Source: Streptomyces sp. MMG1533 (lineage in GTDB: Bacteria > Actinomycetota > Actinomycetes > Streptomycetales > Streptomycetaceae). From it: a stretch of 64,000 bases of DNA. Below, one piece after another: positions 27,255-35,135 of the stretch (positions are counted from its first letter, which is position 1; every line of letters begins with the position of its first letter). The notes beneath the pieces were generated by a model that saw only the letters and a program-made list of their open reading frames with translations, was not told the origin of the DNA and did no database searches. The DNA is taken from contig NZ_LGDG01000167.1 in the NCBI RefSeq assembly GCF_001279775.1, forward strand, positions 62,001-126,000. Direction: 5' to 3'. Position numbers and translations under genes: made by a program.

Positions 27255-28118
27255 ATGCTGGGCATGGAGCGAGAGGCGTACCTCAGCCACTTGTCGGACG
27301 AGCAGTGGCTCTTGATCGAGCCGATGATTACGGCCTGGAAGCAGGACCGGGTGGCACGGTCGGCGACCGGCGATCCCGGGGCCTGCGATCTGAGGGAGGT
27401 CGTGAACGCGATCTTCTACCAGAACCGGACGGGCTGCCAGTGGCGCTATCTGCCCCACGACCTCCCGTCCTGGTCAGCGGTGTTCTACTACTTCGGGCTG
27501 TGGCGCGAGGACGGACTCGATCAGCGGATCCAGGAACTTCTTCGCTGCCAGGTGCGCGAGAGAGCCCGCCGATTAGAGGACCCGTCCCTCGTGATCATCG
27601 ACACCCAGTCCGTCCGCGCGGCCGCCGGTGTCCCGAAGACCACGACGGGACTGGATGCCAACAAGAAGGTGTCGAGCCGCAAGCGGGGACTGGCAGTTGA
27701 CGTTCTCGGGCTGATCATCGGCGTCGTCGTGCCGGCCGCTTCCGCTCACGACAACACTGCCGGCGCCGCCCTGCTCGACCAGGCCGCCGAGCGGTGCGGC
27801 AACCGCCTGGAGAAGGCCCTGGTGGACCAGGGCTTCAAGGATGAAGTCGTGATCCACGGCGTCCTGTTGGACATCAACGTCGAGGTCGTCCGCCGCAACC
27901 CCGAAGACCAGGGAAAGGGCTTCGTTCCGCAACCGAAGCGGTGGATTGTGGAGCAGGTCAACGGCACGTTGATGCTGCACCGGCGGCTGGCCCGCGAGTA
28001 CGACCACCGGCCCGACACCTCCGCCTCGCGCGTCTACTGGGCCTCCATCGCGAACATGACCCGCCGCCTCACCACACCCGCCGCCACCTGGCGCGACATC
28101 CTCCAGCTGGCCGCATGA
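27255..28118 (+). CDS. IS5-family transposase
   Basis: 287 aa (ATG 27264 is an alternative start). The N-terminal DUF4096-like domain reads LSDEQWLLIEPMI, REVVNAIFYQNRTGCQWRYLPHDLPSWSAVFYYFGLWREDG. The DDE triad is visible as IIDTQS (first Asp), VDQGFKD (second Asp) and IVEQVNG (Glu). No frame break, so it may be active. The stop overlaps the next ATG (ATGA). Confidence 0.95.
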   Translation: MLGMEREAYLSHLSDEQWLLIEPMITAWKQDRVARSATGDPGACDLREVVNAIFYQNRTGCQWRYLPHDLPSWSAVFYYFGLWREDGLDQRIQELLRCQVRERARRLEDPSLVIIDTQSVRAAAGVPKTTTGLDANKKVSSRKRGLAVDVLGLIIGVVVPAASAHDNTAGAALLDQAAERCGNRLEKALVDQGFKDEVVIHGVLLDINVEVVRRNPEDQGKGFVPQPKRWIVEQVNGTLMLHRRLAREYDHRPDTSASRVYWASIANMTRRLTTPAATWRDILQLAA

Positions 28119-28513
28119 ACATCATCGAGCTCCTGGCAGACCTCCAGGCGCGGCACGACAAGACCACGGCCCGGGCCGGTGAACTACGCGACCAGATCGA
28201 GCACTTGACCGCAACCCTGGCCGAGACCGAAGCGCGCCTCGCAGACCTGGCCACCGCCCGGGAGATCATCGCCGAACTCACGCCGGCTGGAGGCGAATCC
28301 GAACCACCCGAGACGAGCACCGCTTACCAGGCCATCGTGAGCGCCTTCAACCAGCACCCCGACCGGGAGTTCCGGGCCCGTGAGCTGCACGAACTCCTCG
28401 GCATGCCCACCGACGAGGCATCGGTCAACGTCACCCGCGCTCGTCTCGGACGCCTCACCCGCCAAGGCTTCCTCACCCAACCCGGACGAGGCCGCTACCA
28501 GAAACGGACTTAA
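28115..28513 (+). CDS. IS5-associated coiled-coil/winged-helix accessory protein
   Basis: 132 aa. A coiled coil (residues about 1-55: IIELLADLQARHDKTTARAGELRDQIEHLTATLAETEARLADL), a short linker, then a winged-helix-like part (YQAIVSAFNQHPDREFRARELHELLGMPTDEASVNVTRARLGRLTRQGFLTQPGRGRYQKR). Inside the IS, coupled to the transposase by ATGA. The coding sequence ends at the right inverted repeat. I infer a DNA-binding regulator or transposition helper. Confidence 0.85.
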   Translation: MNIIELLADLQARHDKTTARAGELRDQIEHLTATLAETEARLADLATAREIIAELTPAGGESEPPETSTAYQAIVSAFNQHPDREFRARELHELLGMPTDEASVNVTRARLGRLTRQGFLTQPGRGRYQKRT

Positions 28514-28524
28514 CGTCCACTCAG
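28505..28524 (-). repeat. Right terminal inverted repeat of the IS
   Basis: CGGACTTAACGTCCACTCAG, exact reverse complement of the left end. Confidence 0.95.
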
Positions 28525-28798
28525 TGGGCGTTTAGGGATGTTCAGAGGCATGTATCACCTTTGAGGCCAGCAGCTTTCATGACGCTTCGCCCTGTAGGAG
28601 CGCATTCGCACACTCCGAAGTGTCGATCGGACCGCCCGTTCAGTTCGCACATGCCGCTCGAATTCCGTCTCGTTTAGCAATGGGATGAAAGCTCCCTACT
28701 GGTAGAGAGCTTCCAGGCATTGCAGGCCATGCGCGTTAGTAATCAAACCAGGCAAAGTATGTTGAAACGGTCGGCGCGAATCAACATCAAATGCCCAC

Positions 28799-29266
28799 TC
28801 AGGCGTTGAGGATCCAACGGCTCCACGAGCTGCACGAGTCGCCGAGGCATGCCTTGACCCGCACCCGGCTGCCCACGCCGCCGTGGGCGTTCTTGCTGCT
28901 GTACTCGTACATCTCCTTGTTGCAGGACCCCTGGGTGCCGGAACCGCCCGACCACGTGCACTTTCCGTTGCGGTAGAGCCCCCAGTTCCCATTGCTGTCA
29001 CGGAGCTCGTTCTGCCACTCGGTGGTGGCGGAGGCGCCGTCTTTAAATTCGTCGCCGGCGAAAAGGACATCGCCGGACGGCTTGAAGCAGGCACGGGCGC
29101 TGGTCCAGAGGTCGTCCTTGACCACGCAGTAGTAGTCGTTGACCGACGTCGTGTCCTTCACCGCGGTGTCGTACTCCATCGTGGCGGCGGCTGCCGGGTT
29201 GCTCATCGCCAGAACGAGCATGCCTGTGGCGGCCATGCCCAATACGGTTCTTATCGCGCCGCGCAT
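28799..29266 (-). CDS. Small secreted protein
   Basis: 155 aa. A Sec signal peptide is clear: MRGAIRTVLGMAATGMLVLAMSNPAAAA with cleavage near residue 28. The mature part is polar, with several Cys (YYCVVKD, ARACFKPSG, GKCTWSG, GSCNKEMYE, KACLGDSCSSW) suggesting disulfides; such proteins are common in streptomycetes without known function. It lies between the intact IS and a second IS right end (29362), so it may be passenger DNA. Confidence 0.8.
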   Translation of the reverse strand: MRGAIRTVLGMAATGMLVLAMSNPAAAATMEYDTAVKDTTSVNDYYCVVKDDLWTSARACFKPSGDVLFAGDEFKDGASATTEWQNELRDSNGNWGLYRNGKCTWSGGSGTQGSCNKEMYEYSSKNAHGGVGSRVRVKACLGDSCSSWSRWILNA

Positions 29267-29361
29267 GCGGACGCCTCCCGTCGGGTCGAAGCTGACTGAA
29301 CTCCAACCCTGGGGTACGCAGCGCCTCGGCGGTACCTAGAACGTTTCAGGGTGCCCTGAGT

Positions 29362-29393
29362 GGCCGCTACCAGAAACGGACTCAACGCCCACT
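29362..29393 (+). repeat. Second copy of the IS right end
   Basis: 32 bp (GGCCGCTACCAGAAACGGAC...) match 28490-28521 of the intact element at 30 of 32 positions and in the same orientation, including the end of the accessory gene and part of the terminal repeat. Confidence 0.8.
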
Positions 29394-29638
29394 GAACGGG
29401 ATGCATAAGGGATCGGACTCTTGACCGAAGCCGTCTGAGCTCTCCCCGCCCCAGCTCCCGGAAACGGCCACGAGCCCACCGGCTCACAGAACGGTCCAGG
29501 GGACGGGGAACACCAGGGCGAACGTTGGCTGATGCGGCACTAGCTACTTGCTGCTGAAGAAGTCGTTGGTGCCGCTGGGTTGACCTATGGGGAGAGCTGG
29601 TCCGGGCTGCCGGCAAAGCATGCTGCTGGTCTCATTGC

Positions 29639-29937
29639 TCACGCTCGTCTTGGACACGCTCGCACCCTAATGAGCGTCGGGCGCTGTCCCGTCGCCCGGC
29701 CTACCAGGTCCACGATGGCTTGCACAGCCGAAAGGGAAGGAATGTGCTTGCCGCGGGAGATGCGACTGAGCGTGCTGGAACGGAGACCGATGTCCAGGTC
29801 GGCGCTGATGCGCCGGTAGGTCCAGCCCCCTCTTTCAATGGCTCAAGCAGTTGCTCGCGCGCCACGGCCGCGAAACGCGTGCCTGCTTGCCGACGTCTGC
29901 GACGTGTCCACGCCTTTTCACCGTCGTCAACTCGCAT
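29639..29937 (-). pseudogene. HTH (XRE-type) regulator, frameshifted
   Basis: From ATG 29937: basic N-terminus WTRRRRRQAGTRFAAVAREQLLEPLKEG, then after a one-base shift in a G-run near 29828, WTYRRISADLDIGLRSSTLSRISRGKHIPSLSAVQAIVDLVG, a typical streptomycete helix-turn-helix segment, ending at TGA 29639-29641. The break lies in GGGGG, a site prone to slippage or base-calling error. Confidence 0.65.
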
Positions 29938-30044
29938 GTCGTCTTTGCTCGGTGTGTCTGGCCCCAGAACTGGCGCGACACCTGAACCTCGAACCAAACA
30001 CTTCCGCCGGGACAAAACACTCTTCAAGCCCGGGGCGCATCCCG

Positions 30045-30187
30045 AACAGCGGGGTGAGGGCCCGCTTGTCCTCGTCGGTGAGGACGGGCCGCCCAGTTGG
30101 GCTCGGCAGGTATGCCCCGGATCACCAGGGTGTTGACGAAGACAAGTGCCTTCCGCAGCAGGTGGAGCGCCGGCCATTGTGCGGTGT
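30045..30187 (-). pseudogene. Tn3-family transposase C-terminal fragment
   Basis: NTAQWPALHLLRKALVFVNTLVI..IPAEPNWA then, one base shifted, LTDEDKRALTPLF matches the C-terminal region of Tn3-family transposases (WPxLHLLRxxLVFVNTLMI..VLAxPxW..LTDEDRRALTPLFW). The homology begins right after the VanJ-like stop codon (30188), so this is a boundary of the van block. Confidence 0.75.
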
Positions 30188-31306
30188 TCACCAGCTGATT
30201 CCGGCCGCCACCGGCAGGTGGTCACTGCCCGTGGCCGGCAGCGACCATGAGCGCTCCGGCTTCACGCCGCGGACCAGGATCTGGTCGATCCGCGTCACCG
30301 GGAACTTCGCCGGCCAGGTGAAGCCGAAGGCGTCCCCGGCCGCGTCCTGGGCCGAGTGCAGCTGCGAGGTGATGTCGGCGAGTGCGCGGTCGTCCGTGGT
30401 GCCGTTCAGGTCGCCGAGCAGCACCACTCGCTCGTTCTGTTCGGCGGCGATGGCCTCACCGAGCGCCTGGGCGTTTCTGTCCCGCGAGTCCGTCCAAAAG
30501 CCCGCCCTGGGATTCACGCGTACGGACCCCAGGTGGGCCACGTAGACCGCCAGTGGCCCGTGGTCCGTGGCCACCGTGGTGCGCAGTGCCCGGTTGTAGG
30601 CCATCTTGATGTCGACCGGCTTGGTGTCCGCCAGCGGCCCGTAGTCCATCTTGATGTCGACCGGCTGGGTGTCCGACAGCGGCAGCTTGCTCCACAGCCC
30701 CACCGTGCCCTGCACCGTGTGGTACGGGTACGCCTTCGCCAGTTCTTTCTCGTACAGCAACTTCGCCTGCGGGGTGATCTCCTCCAGGGCCAACACGTCC
30801 GCGCCGGAGGCGGCCAGGGCGTGGGCGGTGCCGGCCGGGTCGGGGTTGTCGGCGCCGACGTTGTGGCTGGCCACGGTGAGGTCGCCGCCCGAGTGGGACT
30901 TGTCGCTGAGCAGCTCGCCGAAGAGGTTCAGCCACACCAGGACCGGCAGCAGCAGCGCGGCCACCGCGGAGGCGGAGCGGCGCCACAGCGCTCCGGCCAG
31001 CAGCACCGGGACGAACAGGCCGAACCACGGCAGGAAGGTCTCCACCAGACTGCCGAGGCCTCCGATCCGGTTCGGGATCTTCGCGTGCAGCAGCATGAGC
31101 AGGCCGAGCAGCAGCGCCAGCGCCGCGAGCACCAGGCCGCGCCGCCAGGGCCCCGGCCGGGAGCCGATGCGGATCGCCCGGCGGATGCCCGCGCGCCAGG
31201 GTCCGGCGCCGGTGTCCCGGCGGATGCCCGCGCGCCGGGTACCGGAGTCGGCATCCCTGCGGTCGGCGCCGCCCTGTCCGGTCTCCGCCGTGTCCACCTG
31301 TGCCAT
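30188..31306 (-). CDS. VanJ-like membrane endonuclease/exonuclease/phosphatase-family protein
   Basis: 372 aa from ATG 31306. Basic N-terminus, then three hydrophobic helices (LVLAALALLLGLLMLLHA, FLPWFGLFVPVLLAGALW, AVAALLLPVLVWLNLFG) and a ~220-aa EEP domain: VASHNVG, ADVLALEEITP (catalytic Glu), YVAHLGSVRVN, VVLLGDLNGTTDD, RIDQILVRG and GSDHLPVAAGI (His). The topology puts the EEP domain outside the cell, as in VanJ of S. coelicolor, which confers teicoplanin resistance. An in-frame tandem duplication (DTxPVDIKM twice) lies around residues 228-248. It lies 23 nt downstream of vanY, likely co-transcribed. Confidence 0.85.
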   Translation of the reverse strand: MAQVDTAETGQGGADRRDADSGTRRAGIRRDTGAGPWRAGIRRAIRIGSRPGPWRRGLVLAALALLLGLLMLLHAKIPNRIGGLGSLVETFLPWFGLFVPVLLAGALWRRSASAVAALLLPVLVWLNLFGELLSDKSHSGGDLTVASHNVGADNPDPAGTAHALAASGADVLALEEITPQAKLLYEKELAKAYPYHTVQGTVGLWSKLPLSDTQPVDIKMDYGPLADTKPVDIKMAYNRALRTTVATDHGPLAVYVAHLGSVRVNPRAGFWTDSRDRNAQALGEAIAAEQNERVVLLGDLNGTTDDRALADITSQLHSAQDAAGDAFGFTWPAKFPVTRIDQILVRGVKPERSWSLPATGSDHLPVAAGISW

Positions 31307-31329
31307 TGTCTGTCCTCGCTCACTGCCGG

Positions 31330-31965
31330 TCACCGCGGCATCCTCGGGTCCTGGGTGGGGTCGGCATACAGGCGCGGGCAACCACGATCGATGGCATGGG
31401 CGCGCAGTTCGTAGTGCCAGGGTTCGTTCCTGTAGATCTGGCACAGCCCGTACTCGGCACCATGCTTGGACAGCCATGCCGTCGCATCGGAGCGCCCGAT
31501 GTCGATCGCGTCCCCCGACACGTGGGGAGACGTCGCTGCGGTGGCCACCCATCGGGCGGCCTCGTCTTCAGACCCGTACTTGGACACCGCCTCGCGAAGA
31601 AGCTGATTCTGGTATCCCGGGGAACGCCAGCCGCTGGTGACGCTGAACTCGACTCCGTCGTCCGCGGCAGCCGTTGCAGCCTGGCGGAGGGACTTGAGCA
31701 GACCTGGATCGAGGTTGGCCACTGCCGGAATCGCGTCATCGAAGACCGTCACACCGTCGGGGACGACACCGTCGGCCTCGCCGAGCGCACCAAGGTGGTC
31801 ACTGCGAAGAGCATTCGAGGGTGATGCGGTCGAAGAGGACGAGGAGTTCGCCACCTGGTAGCCGAGGGCTGCGGTGATCACTGCCAGGACGACCAGCGGG
31901 CCGACGACAAGAAGCCGGCGAATCCGGCGGGTCGTTGTTCGTGCTAATGGTGGGGTTCGAGTCAT
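31330..31965 (-). CDS. VanY-like D-alanyl-D-alanine carboxypeptidase
   Basis: 211 aa from ATG 31965; TTG 31977 is an in-frame alternative. N-terminal signal anchor (LLVVGPLVVLAVITAALGYQV). The peptidase M15B/VanY motifs are SVTSGWRSPGYQ, SPHVSGDAIDIG (Zn-binding SxHxxGxAxD) and NEPWHYE (ExxWH). VanY removes terminal D-Ala from peptidoglycan precursors, lowering glycopeptide binding. Divergent from the VanR-like regulator, with vanJ-like downstream. Confidence 0.9.
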   Translation of the reverse strand: MTRTPPLARTTTRRIRRLLVVGPLVVLAVITAALGYQVANSSSSSTASPSNALRSDHLGALGEADGVVPDGVTVFDDAIPAVANLDPGLLKSLRQAATAAADDGVEFSVTSGWRSPGYQNQLLREAVSKYGSEDEAARWVATAATSPHVSGDAIDIGRSDATAWLSKHGAEYGLCQIYRNEPWHYELRAHAIDRGCPRLYADPTQDPRMPR

Positions 31966-32011
31966 ACCGCCAGTCAAGACAGCGCGGTGTTGCCGGCACG
32001 TATCCGGTTTT

Positions 32012-32030
32012 CGATATGCCGACGATATGC
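32012..32030. promoter_or_regulatory. Tandem response-regulator box
   Basis: CGATATGC at 32012-32019 and 32023-32030, repeated at an 11-bp interval in the vanY/vanR intergenic region. Direct repeats one helical turn apart are the usual OmpR/PhoB-class binding layout. Confidence 0.6.
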
Positions 32031-32051
32031 GTCGGCTCGTAGCCTCGGAGC

Positions 32052-32747
32052 ATGCGTGTGCTGATCGTCGAGGACGAGCCCTATCTGGCAGAAGCCATCC
32101 GCGACGGCCTACGCCTGGAAGCGATCGCGGCCGACATCGCGGGTGACGGTGACACCGCTCTGGAAGTGCTGAGCATCAACGCCTACGACATCGCCGTCCT
32201 CGACCGCGACGTCCCCGGACCGTCCGGTGACGAGATCGCCAGACACATCGTCGCCTCCGGCAGCGGCATGCCGATCCTCATGCTCACCGCTGCCGACCGG
32301 CTCGACGACAAGGCATCCGGGTTCGGGCTCGGCGCCGACGACTACCTCACGAAGCCGTTCGAACTCCGAGAACTCGTGCTCAGGCTCAGAGCACTCGACC
32401 GCAGACGTGCCCACAACAGGCCTCCCGTGCGAGAGATCGCAGGTCTGCGGCTGGACCCGTTCCGCAGAGAGGTGTACCGGGACAGCCGCTATGTCGCGCT
32501 GACCAGGAAGCAGTTCGCAGTGCTCGAAGCCCTCGTCGCCGCCGAAGGCGGTGTCGTCAGCGCCGAAGAACTCCTGGAACGCGCATGGGATGAGAACGCC
32601 GACCCGTTCACCAACGCCGTACGCATCACCGTCTCGGCACTGCGCAAACGGCTCGGCGAACCCTGGATCATCGCCACCGTGCCAGGCGTCGGCTACCGCA
32701 TCGACACGCAACCGGAGGCCGGACACGAGGGAGGCGAGCGTGGATAG
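32052..32747 (+). CDS. VanR-like response regulator (OmpR class)
   Basis: 231 aa. Receiver domain residues 1-115: VEDE acids, phosphoacceptor Asp51 (DIAVLDRDVPG), Thr and LTKPF Lys. C-terminal winged helix: VALTRKQFAVLEALVAAEGGVVSAEELLERAWDE, NAVRITVSALRKRLG and TVPGVGYRI. It is followed by its kinase with an 8-nt overlap and is divergent from vanY. Inferred to activate vanY-vanJ in response to a cell-wall signal. Confidence 0.93.
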   Translation: MRVLIVEDEPYLAEAIRDGLRLEAIAADIAGDGDTALEVLSINAYDIAVLDRDVPGPSGDEIARHIVASGSGMPILMLTAADRLDDKASGFGLGADDYLTKPFELRELVLRLRALDRRRAHNRPPVREIAGLRLDPFRREVYRDSRYVALTRKQFAVLEALVAAEGGVVSAEELLERAWDENADPFTNAVRITVSALRKRLGEPWIIATVPGVGYRIDTQPEAGHEGGERG

Positions 32748-33852
32748 GGCACCTGGGCTGAGCGTTCGCCTCAAACTCACCCTCAGCTACGCCGGGTTCC
32801 TCATGCTGGCCGGCGCCCTGCTGCTCGCGGCGGTGTGGGTGTTCCTCCTCCGCTATGTCCCCGACCGTGCGATGCTCATCAACCCCGATGACAAGCCCAC
32901 GAATGGTGTTTTTCCCATCCGGTCCGTCCTCCTGGACGTTTTCGCTCCGAGGGCAGCCGCAGTACTGGCATTCCTGCTGGTGTTCGGCCTCGTGGGAGGG
33001 TGGATCCTCGCCGGCCGGATGCTCGCCCCGCTGACCCGGATCACCAACGCCACACGCATGGCCACGAACGGAACACTCTCCCACCGGATCCGGCTACCGG
33101 GCCGCAAAGACGAGTTCCGCGAACTCGCCGACGCCTTCGACACGATGCTCGCACGGCTCGAAGCACACGTCGCCGAACAGCAGAGATTCGCAGCCAACGC
33201 CTCTCACGAGTTGCGTACCCCGCTGGCGATCTCGAAGGCGCTTCTCGACGTGGCCCGCACCGATCCGAACCACGACGCCGGCGAAGTCTTCGACCGCCTC
33301 CACGCGGTCAACACCCGGGCGATCAACCTCACTGAAGCACTGCTCCTGCTCAGCCACGCCAACCAGAGGTCCTTCACCCGAGAACCTGTCGACCTGTCCC
33401 TGCTTGTAGAAGAGGCCACCGAAACACTCATCCCCCTCGCGGAAAAGCACGGCGTCACCATCGAGACCTCCGGCGACATCACCCCCACGACCGGATCGCA
33501 AGCGCTCCTGCTACAGCTGACCACGAACCTCGTGCACAACGCGATCGTCCACAACCTGCCTGAGCAGGGCACCGTGTGGGTCAATACCAGTGCCTGCCCC
33601 AAGACTGTGGTGCTCACTGTCGAGAACACCGGCGAGAAGCTCACCCCAGAGCTGGCCTCGACATTCACCGAACCATTCCAGCGCGGCACCGAGCGCATAC
33701 ACGCCGACCACGCAGGCGTCGGCCTCGGCCTGGCAATCGTCAAGACCATCACCCATGCACACGACGGAACACTCACCCTCACCCCGCGCTCCGCCGGCGG
33801 GATCCGCATTACTGTGGAACTGCCCGCGACAGCCCCGCACGCCGCCAGGTAA
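32740..33852 (+). CDS. VanS-like sensor histidine kinase
   Basis: 370 aa from GTG 32740, overlapping the regulator. TM1 LSYAGFLMLAGALLLAAVWVFLL, a short extracytoplasmic loop of ~35 residues, TM2 AAVLAFLLVFGLVGGWILAG, a HAMP linker, H-box NASHELRTPL (His156), N-box TNLVHNAIVHN, and G-box GVGLGLAIVKTITHAHDG. The very small sensor loop is like VanS of Streptomyces, which responds to glycopeptides or cell-wall damage. Confidence 0.93.
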   Translation: MDRAPGLSVRLKLTLSYAGFLMLAGALLLAAVWVFLLRYVPDRAMLINPDDKPTNGVFPIRSVLLDVFAPRAAAVLAFLLVFGLVGGWILAGRMLAPLTRITNATRMATNGTLSHRIRLPGRKDEFRELADAFDTMLARLEAHVAEQQRFAANASHELRTPLAISKALLDVARTDPNHDAGEVFDRLHAVNTRAINLTEALLLLSHANQRSFTREPVDLSLLVEEATETLIPLAEKHGVTIETSGDITPTTGSQALLLQLTTNLVHNAIVHNLPEQGTVWVNTSACPKTVVLTVENTGEKLTPELASTFTEPFQRGTERIHADHAGVGLGLAIVKTITHAHDGTLTLTPRSAGGIRITVELPATAPHAAR

Positions 33853-33924
33853 TGAATCAGGGAATTGATGCTGAATCAGAGAATTGCGTGGACCGAGTCG
33901 GGTGCCGCCGCAGTGGTCGGCAAG

Positions 33925-34180
33925 ACGACGACCATCGCTGATGAGGACTACCAGGGCACCGGACCGGTCATCCCGCACCGGCGCCCCGCCGGTGGTCATC
34001 GCTGCGACTGGAAGAAGGAGCACAACCACTCGCACAAGCAGGTCCGTGCCCGAGTCGAGCACCGTCTTCGCGCCGATGAAGACCTGGAAGATCCTTCGCG
34101 ACTGCCGTCCGAAGGGCGACGGCGTTCACACCGCGATGCTCGGCATCGCCCGCATGCACAACCTGATCCAGGCGGCGTAG
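33925..34180 (+). pseudogene. IS5-family transposase C-terminal remnant (distinct type)
   Basis: DEDYQGTGP, DWKKEHNHSHKQVRARVEH then after a +1 shift at about 34066 FAPMKTWKILRDCRPKGDGVHTAMLGIARMHNLIQAA, a C-terminus typical of another IS5-group DDE transposase (ExxR...MKxWKILRDCR). Downstream flank of the van block. Confidence 0.75.
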
Positions 34181-34199
34181 CCAGGGCGGCGTCGTTCAG

Positions 34200-34212
34200 T
34201 CGGTCTGACCGA
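34200..34212. repeat. Palindrome TCGGTCTGACCGA
   Basis: TCGGTC-T-GACCGA; an almost identical site (centre A) lies at 34342-34354. The two sites bracket a 140-bp non-coding stretch. Confidence 0.6.
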
Positions 34213-34341
34213 ATTGATGGCTTCATGGAGGCGGACTGGGTGTGACGTCCGCGGATGCGGCCGGAACGTAGGCAGGCACGGCCTCCGTTCCGGGCGCTCC
34301 TCGGATCCCACAGCCATCTCGCCACCTGAATTACCATCAAG

Positions 34342-34354
34342 TCGGTCAGACCGA
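34342..34354. repeat. Palindrome TCGGTCAGACCGA
   Basis: Second copy of the palindrome at 34200-34212. Operator pair or IS-related sites; no regulator gene adjoins. The remaining stretch 34213-34522 shows no supported gene. Confidence 0.55.
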
Positions 34355-34522
34355 ACGACGAAGCCGGCAAGGACGACGGCGTCGACCGGGCCAGGCTCGG
34401 CATCGTCGGACGTCGGACTTCACAATCTCGCCCTCACGTGGGGATAACTCCCGCCCCATACGGGACCACCTTTAGAGAGGCCCAAGGGAGACGGCTTCCC
34501 ACCTCGCCGTCTCGGAGGATGC

Positions 34523-34957
34523 TCAGTCGAGACAGAACTCGTTGCCCTCGATGTCCTGCATCACGATGCACGACTCATTGTGGTCATCGGCAAGCAGCAG
34601 TTGCACCTGTGTCGCGCCGAGCGCGACCAGTCGTGCGCACTCGGCTTCGAGCGTGGCGAGGCGCTCTTCACCCACGAGCCCAGTGCCGACTCGCACATCA
34701 AGATGCACCCGATTCTTGACGACCTTGCCTTCGGGGACGCGCTGGAAGAACAGTCGCGGGCCCACGCCTGAGGGATCACTGCAGGCGAACGCTGAACCCT
34801 GCTCCTCGGGCGGCAGAGAGCGATCGAAATCGTCCCACGTAGCAAACCCCTCCGGTGGAGGCGGTACGACGTACCCCAACACCTCGCACCAAAAGCGAGC
34901 GACGTGCTCAGGTTCTGCGCAGTCGAAGGTGACTTGGAACTGCTTGATCGATGACAT
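34523..34957 (-). CDS. VOC family (glyoxalase-like) protein
   Basis: 144 aa. KQFQVTFDCAEPEHVARFWCEVLGYVVPPPPEGFATWDDF and RLFFQRVPEGKVVKNRVHLDVRVG, then DIEGNEFCLD at the end: a glyoxalase-like domain of the actinobacterial type with paired beta-alpha-beta-beta-beta units. HLDV and the C-terminal Glu would be metal ligands. Members act as small-molecule binding or resistance proteins; substrate unknown. Confidence 0.88.
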   Translation of the reverse strand: MSSIKQFQVTFDCAEPEHVARFWCEVLGYVVPPPPEGFATWDDFDRSLPPEEQGSAFACSDPSGVGPRLFFQRVPEGKVVKNRVHLDVRVGTGLVGEERLATLEAECARLVALGATQVQLLLADDHNESCIVMQDIEGNEFCLD

Positions 34958-35058
34958 CGGCGCACCATAGCAGGGGGACTCTGTGGCTCATTTCCCGGTG
35001 TGGATCCGCATGTTGTCGGGAGGACGGCCCTTGCTGGCCGCTGCTACACGGTGGTATC

Positions 35059-35103
35059 GAGGATGTCCAATTCGGTCGTCACACACTGACTTTGGACACC
35101 CTC
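35059..35103. repeat. 45-bp palindromic element, copy 2
   Basis: GAGGATGTCCA, 23 nt, TGGACACCCTC: one mismatch in the arms relative to copy 1 (22009-22053), identical spacer length, both followed by GCC. Confidence 0.7.
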
Positions 35104-35135
35104 GCCGCGGCTCCGGCGGGAAGAACGAGGGACTG

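Larger units (their letters stand above)
27158..28524 (+). mobile_element. Intact IS5-family insertion sequence with two genes
   Basis: 1,367 bp bounded by perfect 20-bp terminal inverted repeats. It carries an intact transposase (27255-28118) and a translationally coupled second gene (28115-28513). No clear target duplication is visible beside the ends (ttc before, tgg after), so flanks may have rearranged or the duplication is very short. Confidence 0.9.
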
